A stretch of 64,000 nt of DNA, taken from assembly GCA_963825445.1 (NCBI GenBank), contig CAWGTM010000007.1, positions 331,185-395,184 of the forward strand, in the 5' to 3' direction. Below the pieces are notes generated by a model. The model was not told the origin of the DNA, did not search any database, and saw only the letters and a program-made list of their open reading frames with translations. Shown piece by piece: positions 1-8,694 of the stretch. The position numbers and the translations under genes are program-made. Positions within the stretch are counted from its first letter, which is position 1. Every line of letters begins with the position of its first letter. This stretch comes from Actinophytocola sp963825445. GTDB lineage: Bacteria > Actinomycetota > Actinomycetes > Mycobacteriales > Pseudonocardiaceae.

Positions 1-1035
1 GCCCGCCAGCACTCCGAGACCCACCAGCCCCAGTCCGCCACCCAGCTGACCGGCCGTCTGGTAGACCGCCGCCGCCAGCGCCTGGTCGCCACGCACCGAA
101 GTGGCGAGCGCGCAGATCGGCACCGACTGCAGGCCGAAGCCCACCGCCAGCACCGTCAGGGCCGGCACCATTTCCACAAGAGACACGTGTGTCGGTAGAG
201 CTGCCAACAGCAGCATGCCCACCGCTGCCACCGCGAGACCCGCCACCGCGACGGAAGGAGCGTCCACGCGCCGCAAAACGCGGGGCGCCAAGGCCGCGCC
301 GAGCAGAATTCCCAAGCTCAGCGGTAGGAAGACCAGACCGGTGGCCATCGGACCGTGGCCCAGAACGGACTGCAGCCACAGCGTGCACGTGTAGCACGCG
401 GCCACCATCGCCGCGGAACTCAGTGCCAGCACCAAGTTCGGGGCCGCCACTCGCCGCAACGGGAACCTCCCGCCGACGCGTACGGCGGGGACCACCGCCG
501 GGAGCCACCTGGCCGCCACCACCGCCGCGCCCACGCACACGGGCACCGGGACCAGGAACACCGCCGGCCACGACCACGCTGCGGTCAGCGCGCCACCCAC
601 CAGAGGGCCGACGGCCAGCGCTGCGGCGCCGGCGGCGCTCCAACCCGCCAGTGCGCGGGCACGGGACGCTCCGGTGAACGTCACGGTGATGACACCCAGC
701 GCTGCCGGGCAGACGAAAGCGCCGCCCACGCCCTGCAGCACTCGTCCGGCCACCAACAACTCCGCCGTGCCGGCCAGCCCGCACACCACCGAACCCAGGG
801 CGAAGACCGTCATTCCCGCCACGAACACCGGTTTCGGGCCCAGCCGGTCGGCCACCCACCCGCCGAGCAGCAGGCAGCCGCCGAACGCGAAGCTGTAACT
901 GTTCACCACCCACGGCAGACCCGCAGAGGTGAAACCCAGTCCACTTTGGATCGACGGCAGCGCGACCGTGACGATCGTGGCGTCCACCATCACCAGGAAG
1001 TGTGCCAGCGACATGACCACCAGCACGCGGTTCAT
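1..1035 (-). CDS. MFS exporter (DHA2-like), C-terminus beyond window
   Basis: Reading the minus strand from the ATG at 1035 gives at least 345 residues without a stop. The hydrophobic N-terminus and the run WVVNSYSFAFGGCLLLGGW, followed by ADRLGPK, are typical of the first helices and the loop 2-3 motif of 14-helix drug:proton antiporters. It should sit in the cytoplasmic membrane and export a small molecule. Its ATG overlaps the TGA of the upstream condensation-domain gene (ATGA, 1032-1035), so it is probably translationally coupled to the NRPS-like genes and may export or give resistance to their product. The real C-terminus lies left of the window. The family call is firm; the substrate is unknown. 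Confidence 0.85.
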   Translation of the reverse strand, partial: MNRVLVVMSLAHFLVMVDATIVTVALPSIQSGLGFTSAGLPWVVNSYSFAFGGCLLLGGWVADRLGPKPVFVAGMTVFALGSVVCGLAGTAELLVAGRVLQGVGGAFVCPAALGVITVTFTGASRARALAGWSAAGAAALAVGPLVGGALTAAWSWPAVFLVPVPVCVGAAVVAARWLPAVVPAVRVGGRFPLRRVAAPNLVLALSSAAMVAACYTCTLWLQSVLGHGPMATGLVFLPLSLGILLGAALAPRVLRRVDAPSVAVAGLAVAAVGMLLLAALPTHVSLVEMVPALTVLAVGFGLQSVPICALATSVRGDQALAAAVYQTAGQLGGGLGLVGLGVLAG

Positions 1036-2234
1036 CGAGTCGCCATCCGTGCGCCGTGCAACACGTCCACCAGGTCCGCGGCGAACGAGTGCAGCTGATC
1101 GCTGGAGAACATGCTGTCCGGTCCGCAGATCTCCCCCGCCAGCCGGCCGTCCGGGTCCTGACGGAGCACATAGGACAGTGGCAGGACTTCCGGATGGTCC
1201 TCCGTGTGGCGCGGCGAGATGCTGGTGGCCGGGATGGCGCGCGGCATGATCGTCAACGGTCCCGCGTCGCCGGATCGTGCCGCCGCACGCGGCAGGTAGT
1301 TGAACCGCGTGTCGTACAGCCGACCACCCCGAGGCGCCAGATCCTGGTCCAGCACCGCACGGATCCGACCCAGCGGCAGCTGGTGCGCCACCGCCGCCCG
1401 ATAGGACCGGTGCACCTGCTCCAGGCCACCCGTCGGGTCCACCCGCACGGGCACGTGGTCCAGCACCGGACCGAGAACTCGTTGCAGCCGTGGACGTTCC
1501 CGGCCCGAGCGGGTCACGCCCACCACGAGATCGTCGCCACCGCGGGCCGCGCACACGGCGGCCAGCAACGCCGAGCTGCTCTCCGGCGCGACCTCGGCCG
1601 GGACCGGCGGCACGGGTACCGACACGAACCGGCCGCCGACCGGCGGTGCCGGCAGGATCGGTGGCAGCGCCGCGAGTTCGGTGCGCCACCACTGTTCCAC
1701 CGAGGAATCCCGCCGCCCGCGCTCCCACTGCGCGAAGTCGCCGGGCGTCACGCTCAGGTGTGGGAGCCTGGGTGCGCGACCGGCGACCAGCGCGCGGTAG
1801 CAGCGGACCAACTCGTCGTGCAGCACCCCGTGGGACCATCCATCGAACACGAGATGATGCACGAACAGGGCGAGAACGTGTCGGTGACGGCCGAGCCGAC
1901 AGAGCAGCCCGTGCCACAGGGGTGCCACCGACACGTGCCGTGGCCGTTCGGTCTCGAGCACTATCCGTGCCTCGACCTCGCCCTCGCTGGCCACGTCTAA
2001 AATGGACAATTCCGGTTCGATCGACGGCACCACCACCTGACGCACGTCCGTACCGTCCACTTGGAACGCCGTGCGCAGCGACTCGTGCCGCGCGGTCAGG
2101 GTGCGCAGGGCGGTCCGGAGCACGTCCGTGTTCAGCTCGCCGTCGAGGTTCCAGGCGAGCGGCGTGGTGAAGTGCGACCGCCCGTCCCGGCAGGCCAGCA
2201 CCCAGTCCCGTTGGTAGTAGGTGGCCGGTTCCAT
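1032..2234 (-). CDS. Free-standing NRPS condensation-domain protein
   Basis: A 400-residue protein made of one condensation domain. It keeps the catalytic HHxxxDG motif as HHLVFDGWS (H126-H127, D131-G132) and opens with the short acceptor-side region normal for these domains. No adenylation or carrier domain is attached, so it must act in trans on carrier-bound substrates, most simply the A-PCP protein encoded two genes upstream. I start it at the ATG at 2232-2234, which overlaps the upstream TGA by one base (TGATG); a longer frame exists but would run into the upstream gene. It could make an amide or ester bond, or be a tailoring or release C domain. Family sure, reaction not. Confidence 0.85.
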   Translation of the reverse strand: MEPATYYQRDWVLACRDGRSHFTTPLAWNLDGELNTDVLRTALRTLTARHESLRTAFQVDGTDVRQVVVPSIEPELSILDVASEGEVEARIVLETERPRHVSVAPLWHGLLCRLGRHRHVLALFVHHLVFDGWSHGVLHDELVRCYRALVAGRAPRLPHLSVTPGDFAQWERGRRDSSVEQWWRTELAALPPILPAPPVGGRFVSVPVPPVPAEVAPESSSALLAAVCAARGGDDLVVGVTRSGRERPRLQRVLGPVLDHVPVRVDPTGGLEQVHRSYRAAVAHQLPLGRIRAVLDQDLAPRGGRLYDTRFNYLPRAAARSGDAGPLTIMPRAIPATSISPRHTEDHPEVLPLSYVLRQDPDGRLAGEICGPDSMFSSDQLHSFAADLVDVLHGARMATR

Positions 2235-3544
2235 CACTGCGCCCGCACCGTGGCGGTCAGCTCGCTCAGCCGCAGACCCGGCACCTCGGCCACCGTCTGC
2301 AGGAGCGAGGAGAACCGCTCGCCGAACCACATGACCGTCTCGGCGTCGTGCACGCCCGCGTCACCCTCGATCTCCCCGGACAGCCCGTACCGGTCGATGC
2401 GCGGCCGGTAGTCCAGCACCGCCTCGCCCAGCCACCACAGGTCGGGGCGGGACTTCACCAGCCCCGTGGGAAACGCCATGTCCACCACCTGGAGCTCGCC
2501 CATCCGAGGCTCCGGGATCACCTGACGCGGCGGCAGGAAGTTGAGGTTCACGGAGAACACCGGCGCCGCCACCCGGTTGAGGACCGGCAGCAACGCGCCG
2601 AGCGGTGCCCGGTGGTCGAACGCGTCGATCATCGATTCCCTTACACGGCCGACGAAGTCGTTGAACGTCGGGTTGCCGGACACGTCGATCACCAACGGCA
2701 GCTGGTCGGCCAGGCACCCGACGGTCGACCGCAGCCGGGGGTGATCCCGGTTGCCCTTCGTGAGTCCCACGAGCACGCGGTCCGCGCTCGCCTCCGGCGC
2801 GTGCGCCGCGACCATGGCGGCCACGAGGACCGCGGTGATCGTGGTCCGCTGTTCGGCGGCCAGCAGGGACAGCGAGTCGACCACGGCGTTCGACAGTCGC
2901 GGCAGCGGCGGCCGGATCCCGCGGTGGGTGCGTCCGACCGGCATCGGCACCCCGAGGCGCCGGTCGACCGAGGCGAGCGTGCCGGCCCAGTAGCGCCACA
3001 GTTCGGGTGGGACGGTGGCCGCCCGTTCCAGTTCGGCGAACTTGCTCATCTGGTACCGGACGGGACCGGGATCGGTGTCCAGGAACAGGTGCCGGAGGTC
3101 GTCGACCACCACCTGGCTCGACGCGAGGTCGGAGATCGCGTGGTGCATCCACACGATCAGCACGTGGTCGACCGGCCCGAACGAGTGCAGCTCGGCGAAA
3201 GCGAGCGGCCCACCGTCCACAGCGAACGGTCGTTCCGCGCCGGCGAGCAGTATCGACGGGAACTGCTCGTCGGCGTCGCCATCGTGCTCGATGGACACCA
3301 GGTCCAGCCAACCACTGCGCGAGACCCACTGACACAGCACACCGTGCCGGTCCTTCGCGAGGACCGTGCGGAAGGCGTCGTGCCTGGCGCACAACGCACT
3401 CAGCACGTCGCGGACCTGACTCAACCGTACGGCGCCACGCAGGCGCACCACGGCCGGCACGTTGATGGCGGACAGTCCGTTCGCCGCCCACAGGGATTCC
3501 TGGCCGTAGGAGGCCGGGTGAATGTCCACTTCGGTCAGTCCCAT
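2234..3544 (-). CDS. Second free-standing condensation-domain protein, variant motif
   Basis: A 436-residue single-domain condensation-superfamily protein. The active-site motif reads MHHAISDLAS (H134, H135, D139), so the usual final Gly of HHxxxDG is Leu. The second His, the catalytic base, and the structural Asp are kept. Start ATG at 3542-3544 overlaps the TGA of the A-PCP gene by one base, and its own TGA overlaps the next ATG in the same way, so three genes form a tightly coupled operon. The HHxxxD form without Gly occurs in active and in altered C domains; it may accept an unusual donor or serve a non-peptide condensation. Paralogy with the next gene suggests two acylation steps, which is inference. 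Confidence 0.82.
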   Translation of the reverse strand: MGLTEVDIHPASYGQESLWAANGLSAINVPAVVRLRGAVRLSQVRDVLSALCARHDAFRTVLAKDRHGVLCQWVSRSGWLDLVSIEHDGDADEQFPSILLAGAERPFAVDGGPLAFAELHSFGPVDHVLIVWMHHAISDLASSQVVVDDLRHLFLDTDPGPVRYQMSKFAELERAATVPPELWRYWAGTLASVDRRLGVPMPVGRTHRGIRPPLPRLSNAVVDSLSLLAAEQRTTITAVLVAAMVAAHAPEASADRVLVGLTKGNRDHPRLRSTVGCLADQLPLVIDVSGNPTFNDFVGRVRESMIDAFDHRAPLGALLPVLNRVAAPVFSVNLNFLPPRQVIPEPRMGELQVVDMAFPTGLVKSRPDLWWLGEAVLDYRPRIDRYGLSGEIEGDAGVHDAETVMWFGERFSSLLQTVAEVPGLRLSELTATVRAQ

Positions 3545-5370
3545 CACGACACCACGAACGCGGGCTCGTCGTCCTCGGCCGGCGGCGCGTGATCCACGCG
3601 GCGCGCGAACTCGCGGAGGCTCTGACTGTCCATCAGGTCGCGGACACGGACCGCGCGGCCGAGTCGCTCGGCCACCTGGCTCACCACTTCCATGGCACTG
3701 AGCGACGACCCGCCGATGCGCAGGAAGTCGGCGGACGCGGAGACCGTGTCCATGTCCAGTGACGTGGCCCAGATCTCGGCCACCGTCTCCTCCGTCGCGG
3801 TCTCGGGGAGGTCGGGTGCGGCCTCGGCCGTGAGCATGGTGCGCAGTGCCCGCTTGTCGATCTTGCCGAGCAGGTTGCGCGGCAGGTCGGCCACCACGAC
3901 CACGCGGTGCGGCGCGGCGACGCCTCGGCGCTCGCGCAGGTAGTCGTGCAGTGCCTCGACGTCGACGTCGGGATTCACCCGGACGGCCGCCATGACGCAC
4001 TCGGTCAGCACCGGGTGCGGGACGCCGCACACGGCCGCCTCGATCACGCCCGGGTAGTCCATGACCGTGGCCTCGATGTCCAGTGTGGACACGTTCAGCC
4101 CGCCGGTGTTGATGAGGTCGGGATGGCGGTCCACCAAATAGAAGTAGCCGTCCTGGTCGACGAGTCCGATGTCGCCGGTCCGCGTCCAGCCGCCGTCGAG
4201 GAACACGCCGGCGCGGGCCTCGACGCCGTCGTAGCGGCGTTGTGGGGCGTCGCTTCGGAGCTGGACGTCGCCGGACAGTCCGGGTGGGACTTCCGAGCCG
4301 TCCGTCCCGACGATGCGGACCTCGGCGCCGGCGGTCGGGCGGCCGAGCGACTTCGGCCGCGCCGGATCGTAGGTCGTCGCGAGGCGGCGGGGCCAGCATT
4401 CGGTGGTGGAGTAGACGTTGCGCACGCGGGCGTTCGTGAACATGCGGGACAGCTGCTCGAGGGTCGCCGGATGGATCGGCGCGCTCGTGGTCCGCACCTG
4501 ACGCACGGACGACACGTCGAACTCGTCGCTCGCGCTCACCAGGGCGATGGCCATGGCGGGCACCAACACCACGTGCGAGGGCCGGTGTTCGGAGATGGCG
4601 CGCAGGAACGAGGTGGGTTCGAAGCGCGGCACGGTCAGCGTCGCGTGGGGACTGGGCCCGAGCGGCTGGATGAGCAGTCCCTGGCCGACCGTGGTGGCCG
4701 GCGGGAGCGCGTGCATGGCCGTGCTCTGGCGGGCCGTGCTCTTCGGCGTGGCCGTCGACCGCAGCACGGGGTAGAGCAGGTTGGCGTGCGAGGCGACCAC
4801 GCCCTTGGGCACGCCGGTGGTCCCGGAGGTGTAGATGATCTCGGCGTCGTCGTCGGGACTGATGTCCACGTGCACGGGTGCCGTGGAGTGGGCGGTCAGC
4901 TCATCCACGGTCGACGCCCACCCGCTGTCACGTTCGGCGAAGTCCGGGCCGATCAACCCGACGGCCTTGGCCGCCGCGTAGGTGCGGGCCAGATGCACGG
5001 TCCCACTGGCCACGGACACCGGCACGGCCACGGCGCCGGCCTTGAGCACACCGGCCCAGGCGATGGCGTAGGCGATCCAGGCGTCGGTGGAACAGGGCAA
5101 CAGGATCCGGTCGCCGGCCCGGACACCCCGGGCGATGAGTCCGCGGGCGACGGCGTTGGACTGCTCGTCCCAGCCGCCGAAGGTCAGATCGGCCACCCCG
5201 ACCAATCGATGGGCGAGTTCCTCCGGACGCTCCATCGCCCGTCTCCGCAGCTGCGCCGCGACGGTCCACTCCGTTTGGTTCGAAAGCAATGTCCTCAGTC
5301 CCCGAGTAGTCGTGTTTGGACGAAAACCGAGGACCAATACTGAGCGGTAACCCGCACCACGATCATCCAC
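3544..5370 (-). CDS. Adenylation-carrier didomain (A-PCP) protein
   Basis: A 608-residue AMP-forming ligase with a C-terminal carrier domain. The phosphate loop is YTSGTTGVPKG (residues 180-190), the TE motif is NVYSTTEC, the TGD motif is WTRTGDIGL and the A10 lysine is in NLLGKIDKRA. A phosphopantetheine site follows in DFLRIGGSSLSAM (likely Ser556). The middle of the protein (FEPTSFLRAISEHRPS) looks more like acyl- or aryl-acid ligases than like amino-acid A domains, so it may load a carboxylic acid rather than an amino acid. It is first in the operon with two C-domain genes and an exporter. The start is uncertain: the first ~30 residues are poorly family-like and a later GTG/TTG is possible. 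Confidence 0.85.
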   Translation of the reverse strand: MDDRGAGYRSVLVLGFRPNTTTRGLRTLLSNQTEWTVAAQLRRRAMERPEELAHRLVGVADLTFGGWDEQSNAVARGLIARGVRAGDRILLPCSTDAWIAYAIAWAGVLKAGAVAVPVSVASGTVHLARTYAAAKAVGLIGPDFAERDSGWASTVDELTAHSTAPVHVDISPDDDAEIIYTSGTTGVPKGVVASHANLLYPVLRSTATPKSTARQSTAMHALPPATTVGQGLLIQPLGPSPHATLTVPRFEPTSFLRAISEHRPSHVVLVPAMAIALVSASDEFDVSSVRQVRTTSAPIHPATLEQLSRMFTNARVRNVYSTTECWPRRLATTYDPARPKSLGRPTAGAEVRIVGTDGSEVPPGLSGDVQLRSDAPQRRYDGVEARAGVFLDGGWTRTGDIGLVDQDGYFYLVDRHPDLINTGGLNVSTLDIEATVMDYPGVIEAAVCGVPHPVLTECVMAAVRVNPDVDVEALHDYLRERRGVAAPHRVVVVADLPRNLLGKIDKRALRTMLTAEAAPDLPETATEETVAEIWATSLDMDTVSASADFLRIGGSSLSAMEVVSQVAERLGRAVRVRDLMDSQSLREFARRVDHAPPAEDDEPAFVVS

Positions 5371-5444
5371 CGAACGACAGATTCAGATCACTTTGCGACA
5401 GTCCGGCCTGGTAACGCATTGGTCCAACCACCGATGAAGGCCAC

Positions 5445-6089
5445 ATGGCGATGACCGACCTGACCGCGCTGGCGGCACCGGAATGGGCGGTCCCGACGCG
5501 ACCTCGCCACGAGACCGTCGACGACCACCGGATCAACATTCGGAATCAGTGGTGGCGGACCTCGATCTCCACGCTCGGGCTGCCCGGCGAGCCGCCGACC
5601 GGCCCCACCCTCACGCGCGCCCAGGTCTGGGCGGCCGACGATGTGTTCACCCTGCTGTGGCGAACCCTGGCGTGGGGGTCGGGCAGCCAGCTGAGGCAGA
5701 ACACCCGCCGGCTGCGGAGCATCGCGGCGGACCTGCCGCGAGCGGAGCGGCTGCTCACCAGCGCGCGGGACCTCGCCCGCGACAACCCGGCCGACGCGTA
5801 CCGGGTGCTGCGGCCCGGCCGGCGCTCCGAGATCCGGGCACTGGGTCCGTCGTTCTTCACGAAATTCCTGTACTTCGCCGGCGGTGGCGCGCCGTCGCAC
5901 CCGTCGCTCATCCTCGACTGTGTCGTGGCAACGGCACTGCGCGACCGCTGCGGCTGGACCTCGCTGCACCCGGCGGGCGGCTGGCCGGCGGAAACGTACG
6001 AGCGCTACTGCGGACTGCTGGGCCGCTGGGCCGTCGAGCACGGACGCGCGCCGGACGAGTTCGAGGCAAGCCTGTTCCGTGGCGGGTGA
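5445..6089 (+). CDS. OGG-fold (8-oxoguanine glycosylase-like) protein
   Basis: A 214-residue soluble protein. The central LGPSFFTKFLYFAGG and the following LILDCVVATALRDRCGW are the helix-hairpin-helix-like core seen in actinobacterial proteins annotated as 8-oxoguanine DNA glycosylase OGG-fold. Such proteins are shorter than true OGG1/AlhA enzymes and I see no clear catalytic Lys-Asp pair, so glycosylase activity is not assured. The start ATG at 5445 follows AAGG with good spacing. It is divergent from the NRPS-like operon, with 74 bp between them that must hold both promoters. Confident in the fold family, unsure of activity. Confidence 0.65.
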   Translation: MAMTDLTALAAPEWAVPTRPRHETVDDHRINIRNQWWRTSISTLGLPGEPPTGPTLTRAQVWAADDVFTLLWRTLAWGSGSQLRQNTRRLRSIAADLPRAERLLTSARDLARDNPADAYRVLRPGRRSEIRALGPSFFTKFLYFAGGGAPSHPSLILDCVVATALRDRCGWTSLHPAGGWPAETYERYCGLLGRWAVEHGRAPDEFEASLFRGG

Positions 6090-6113
6090 TCGGCCGGCGA
6101 GCTACCGTGACTG

Positions 6114-6662
6114 ATGCTTCCCAAGCCCGAGTTTCGGCGGCGGGTCCGTGCGCTGGCCGAGAGCCAGTGGCGTGCGTCGGTGACCGTGGTGTTCCTCGAC
6201 GAGGTCAAGCCCGCCTTCGAGGTGCCCGGCCGGCGTAAGGACGGCACCGTCAAGGGCAAGCGTCTCATCAGGCGCTTCTTCTGGAACATCCTGCGTGGCA
6301 CGGTCGGCGGTGTCGTCAGCGCGGTGCTGTCGGTGGCCGGTGGGGGTGTCGCCAACATGTTCCAGCGGAAAGGGCTGGTGACCGGGCCTGCGGACGCCCA
6401 GGTGCTCGCGTTGGTCGATACCGCGAGAAGAGCCCGCGGTGCCTGGCTCGTCTTCACCCCCGCCCGTGTCGGGGTGATCGACTCCGGACCGATCTTCGCT
6501 GATCAGGCCGAGCCGGTGTTCCTCTGGCAGGGCTCCGGGCCGCGGGTCCACCCGGAGCGAAGGCGCGTCACCTGGCCCGACGGCTCCGCCTACCAGTACG
6601 AGATCAGCGCCGAGGAGGCCGACTACCTCAGGCAGCCTGACGCGCGGGGACCGACGCGGTGA
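6114..6662 (+). CDS. Hypothetical protein, 182 aa
   Basis: I do not recognise this family. The protein is basic at the N-terminus, has a Gly/Val-rich segment around residues 60-80 (GTVGGVVSAVLSVAGGGVA) that may be a membrane-associated helix, and an acidic/aromatic C-terminus. The sequence TACCGT lies 7 bases before the ATG, which fits a -10 element of a leaderless transcript. Its 3' end overlaps the convergent BBE-like gene by 35 bp (6628-6662). No function is proposed. Confidence 0.6.
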   Translation: MLPKPEFRRRVRALAESQWRASVTVVFLDEVKPAFEVPGRRKDGTVKGKRLIRRFFWNILRGTVGGVVSAVLSVAGGGVANMFQRKGLVTGPADAQVLALVDTARRARGAWLVFTPARVGVIDSGPIFADQAEPVFLWQGSGPRVHPERRRVTWPDGSAYQYEISAEEADYLRQPDARGPTR

Positions 6663-7773
6663 GCGGCGCGAGGTTCTTCGCCAGCCCGAACGTGTTGTCC
6701 GGGTCGTAGGCCGCCTTCAGCGAACGCAGCCGGGCGAGGTCTCCAGCGGTGTAGGCCGTGTGCGTGCGCGTCCGGTCGTGCAGCCAGTTCAGGAACGAAC
6801 CACCCGTCGCGTGCTCCTCGATGACCGCCGACGGCGCACCGTCGATCACCACGGAGAACGGCACGTCGCGGTGGCCGATCGGGCCGGCGTCGATGCCCGG
6901 ACGAGCGAGAGCGCCGCCCCACGTCCGCACCTCCACGGTCGCGTGATGGGCCGCCTCGATCGAAGCCGTGATCACCGCGTCCGGCAGCTCGGGCAGCAGC
7001 GAGAACTGGTGCGGCGCCGTCCCACCGATGGTGCCGCTCTGCGTGTACGGCATGGTGTGCCACCCGTCGGTGACCGGCGTGCCGGCCACCCGCCACAGCG
7101 GCGCCAACGCGCGCCGGGCCTCCTCGGCCGGGCCGGCGTACATGCCGCGGATCGCCAGCGCGTCCTTCGTGAGCACGATGTTCGCGGTCAGGGCGTCGGG
7201 CCGCACCGAGTCCCGGTAGAACGCGAGGACGTCGGCCGCGCGGTCCGGCGAGAACGTCGCCACCCCGGCGTACACGGAGCTGACCGGGTGCAACCGGAAC
7301 TCGAGCCCCGTCACCGCGCCGAAGTTGGCGCCGGCGCCGCGCAGCGCCCAGAACAGGTCGGCGTCGCGGTCGGCGGACACCGTGCGCAGCTCACCGTCGG
7401 CCGTCACGACCTCGGCCCGCACGACGCTGTCGGCCGCGAACCCGAACCGGCGCGACAGCCACCCCATGCCGCCGCCGAGGGTGTAGCCGACGACGCCGAC
7501 GGTCGGCGACGTGCCGGCCAGCGGGGCCAGCCCGAACGGCGCGGCGGCCTCGATCACAGCACCCCAACGGGTGCCGGGGCCGACCCACGCGGTGCGCCGG
7601 TCGGGGTCGATCAGGACACCGTCCATGGTGGACGTCCGGGCCACGACCACGTCCTCACCTTCGGGCATCGCGCCCCCGTGGCCGGTGGCGTACACGGCGA
7701 ACGGCACACCGAGGGAACGGGCGGCGATGACGGCGTCACGCACGTCGGCGGGGGTGGTGGCTTCGACGATCAT
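6628..7773 (-). CDS. FAD-linked oxidoreductase, berberine-bridge-enzyme family
   Basis: A 381-residue flavoenzyme with an FAD-binding PCMH-type fold in the N-terminal half and the BBE C-terminal motif YDPDNTFGLAKN near the end. The histidine that usually carries FAD is present (H32 in ATGHGG). The cysteine that gives the second covalent bond in bicovalent members is replaced by Ser89 (GTSPTVGVVG), so it is probably monocovalent. It begins about 40 residues later than many relatives, lacking the usual N-terminal strand. It is convergent with the previous gene and divergent from an MmyB-type regulator at 7881, a likely controller. Substrates of this family are very varied (sugars, alkaloids, polyketides), so none is assigned. 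Confidence 0.85.
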   Translation of the reverse strand: MIVEATTPADVRDAVIAARSLGVPFAVYATGHGGAMPEGEDVVVARTSTMDGVLIDPDRRTAWVGPGTRWGAVIEAAAPFGLAPLAGTSPTVGVVGYTLGGGMGWLSRRFGFAADSVVRAEVVTADGELRTVSADRDADLFWALRGAGANFGAVTGLEFRLHPVSSVYAGVATFSPDRAADVLAFYRDSVRPDALTANIVLTKDALAIRGMYAGPAEEARRALAPLWRVAGTPVTDGWHTMPYTQSGTIGGTAPHQFSLLPELPDAVITASIEAAHHATVEVRTWGGALARPGIDAGPIGHRDVPFSVVIDGAPSAVIEEHATGGSFLNWLHDRTRTHTAYTAGDLARLRSLKAAYDPDNTFGLAKNLAPLTASVPARQAA

Positions 7774-7880
7774 GATGTGCTCCTTGTGCGTGTTCCGTCG
7801 CTCTCACCCATGAGTCGAGTGGGCTCGCACCCGATCGACATCCCCGTCGAACTTTTTTTCGCGCGGCTACCGTGGGGCTC

Positions 7881-8651
7881 ATGGCGTCCCGCGAACAGCT
7901 CCGCGACTTCCTGCGCAGCCGCCGGGCCCGGCTCACCCCGGCCCACGTCGGCATCCCGTCGGTCGGCCGCCGCCGCACGCCGGGCCTGCGCCGCGAGGAG
8001 GTCGCGCAGCTCGCCGGCGTCGGCGTGTCCTGGTACACGTGGCTCGAGCAGGGTCGCGACATCACGGTGTCGACCGACGTGCTCGACGCCGTCGGTCGCG
8101 CGCTGCGCCTGACCGGACCCGAGCGGGTGCACCTGTACCTGCTGGCCGGGCTGAACCCACCGCTTGCCACCGGTGACGCCAAGCTCACCCCCGAGCTGCG
8201 GCGGCTGCTCGACGCGTGGCAGCCCCGGCCCGCCGTGCTCCGCGACCGCTACTGGAACCTCCTGGCCGTCAACGACGCCGCCCGAACCCTGCTCGGCTAC
8301 GACGACACCGACCACAACTGCCTGGTCACGTTCTTCACGAACGCCCGGTACCGGGCCCTGCAGGCGCGGTGGGACGCGGTGGCGCCCGCCGTGGTGGCCG
8401 CCTTCCGCGCCGACGCGGCCCACTTCCCCGGCGACCCCGAGTTCGAGCGGGTGGTCGACACGCTCACCGCGCTCAGCCCCGAGTTCGCCGAGCTGTGGGC
8501 CCGCCACGACGTCGGCGGCCCCGCCCAGGTGGTCAAGGCGGTGCGCCACCCCACCGAAGGCGACCTGGTGTTCGACCTCACGACGCTGGCGGTGGCCGAC
8601 CGCCCGGACCTGATCCTCGAGCTGTACCTGGTGGTGCCACACCCAGGTTGA
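7881..8651 (+). CDS. XRE/MmyB-type transcriptional regulator
   Basis: A 256-residue regulator. Residues 1-75 form an XRE helix-turn-helix with the family signature RRTPGLRREEVAQLAGVGVS followed by WYTWLEQGRD. The rest is the MmyB-like ligand-binding PAS domain (WNLLAVNDAARTLLG). I choose the ATG at 7881 over an in-frame GTG at 7872, because TACCGT (a likely -10) sits just upstream of the ATG and proteins of this family begin there. Members usually repress or activate a neighbouring oxidoreductase in response to fatty acids or small molecules. Here it lies between the divergent BBE-like gene and the downstream SDR gene, and either could be its target. Confidence 0.88.
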   Translation: MASREQLRDFLRSRRARLTPAHVGIPSVGRRRTPGLRREEVAQLAGVGVSWYTWLEQGRDITVSTDVLDAVGRALRLTGPERVHLYLLAGLNPPLATGDAKLTPELRRLLDAWQPRPAVLRDRYWNLLAVNDAARTLLGYDDTDHNCLVTFFTNARYRALQARWDAVAPAVVAAFRADAAHFPGDPEFERVVDTLTALSPEFAELWARHDVGGPAQVVKAVRHPTEGDLVFDLTTLAVADRPDLILELYLVVPHPG

Positions 8652-8694
8652 ACACGCACTGGTTGCGCGGCGGCGCCGGCCGCACGCTGAACCC

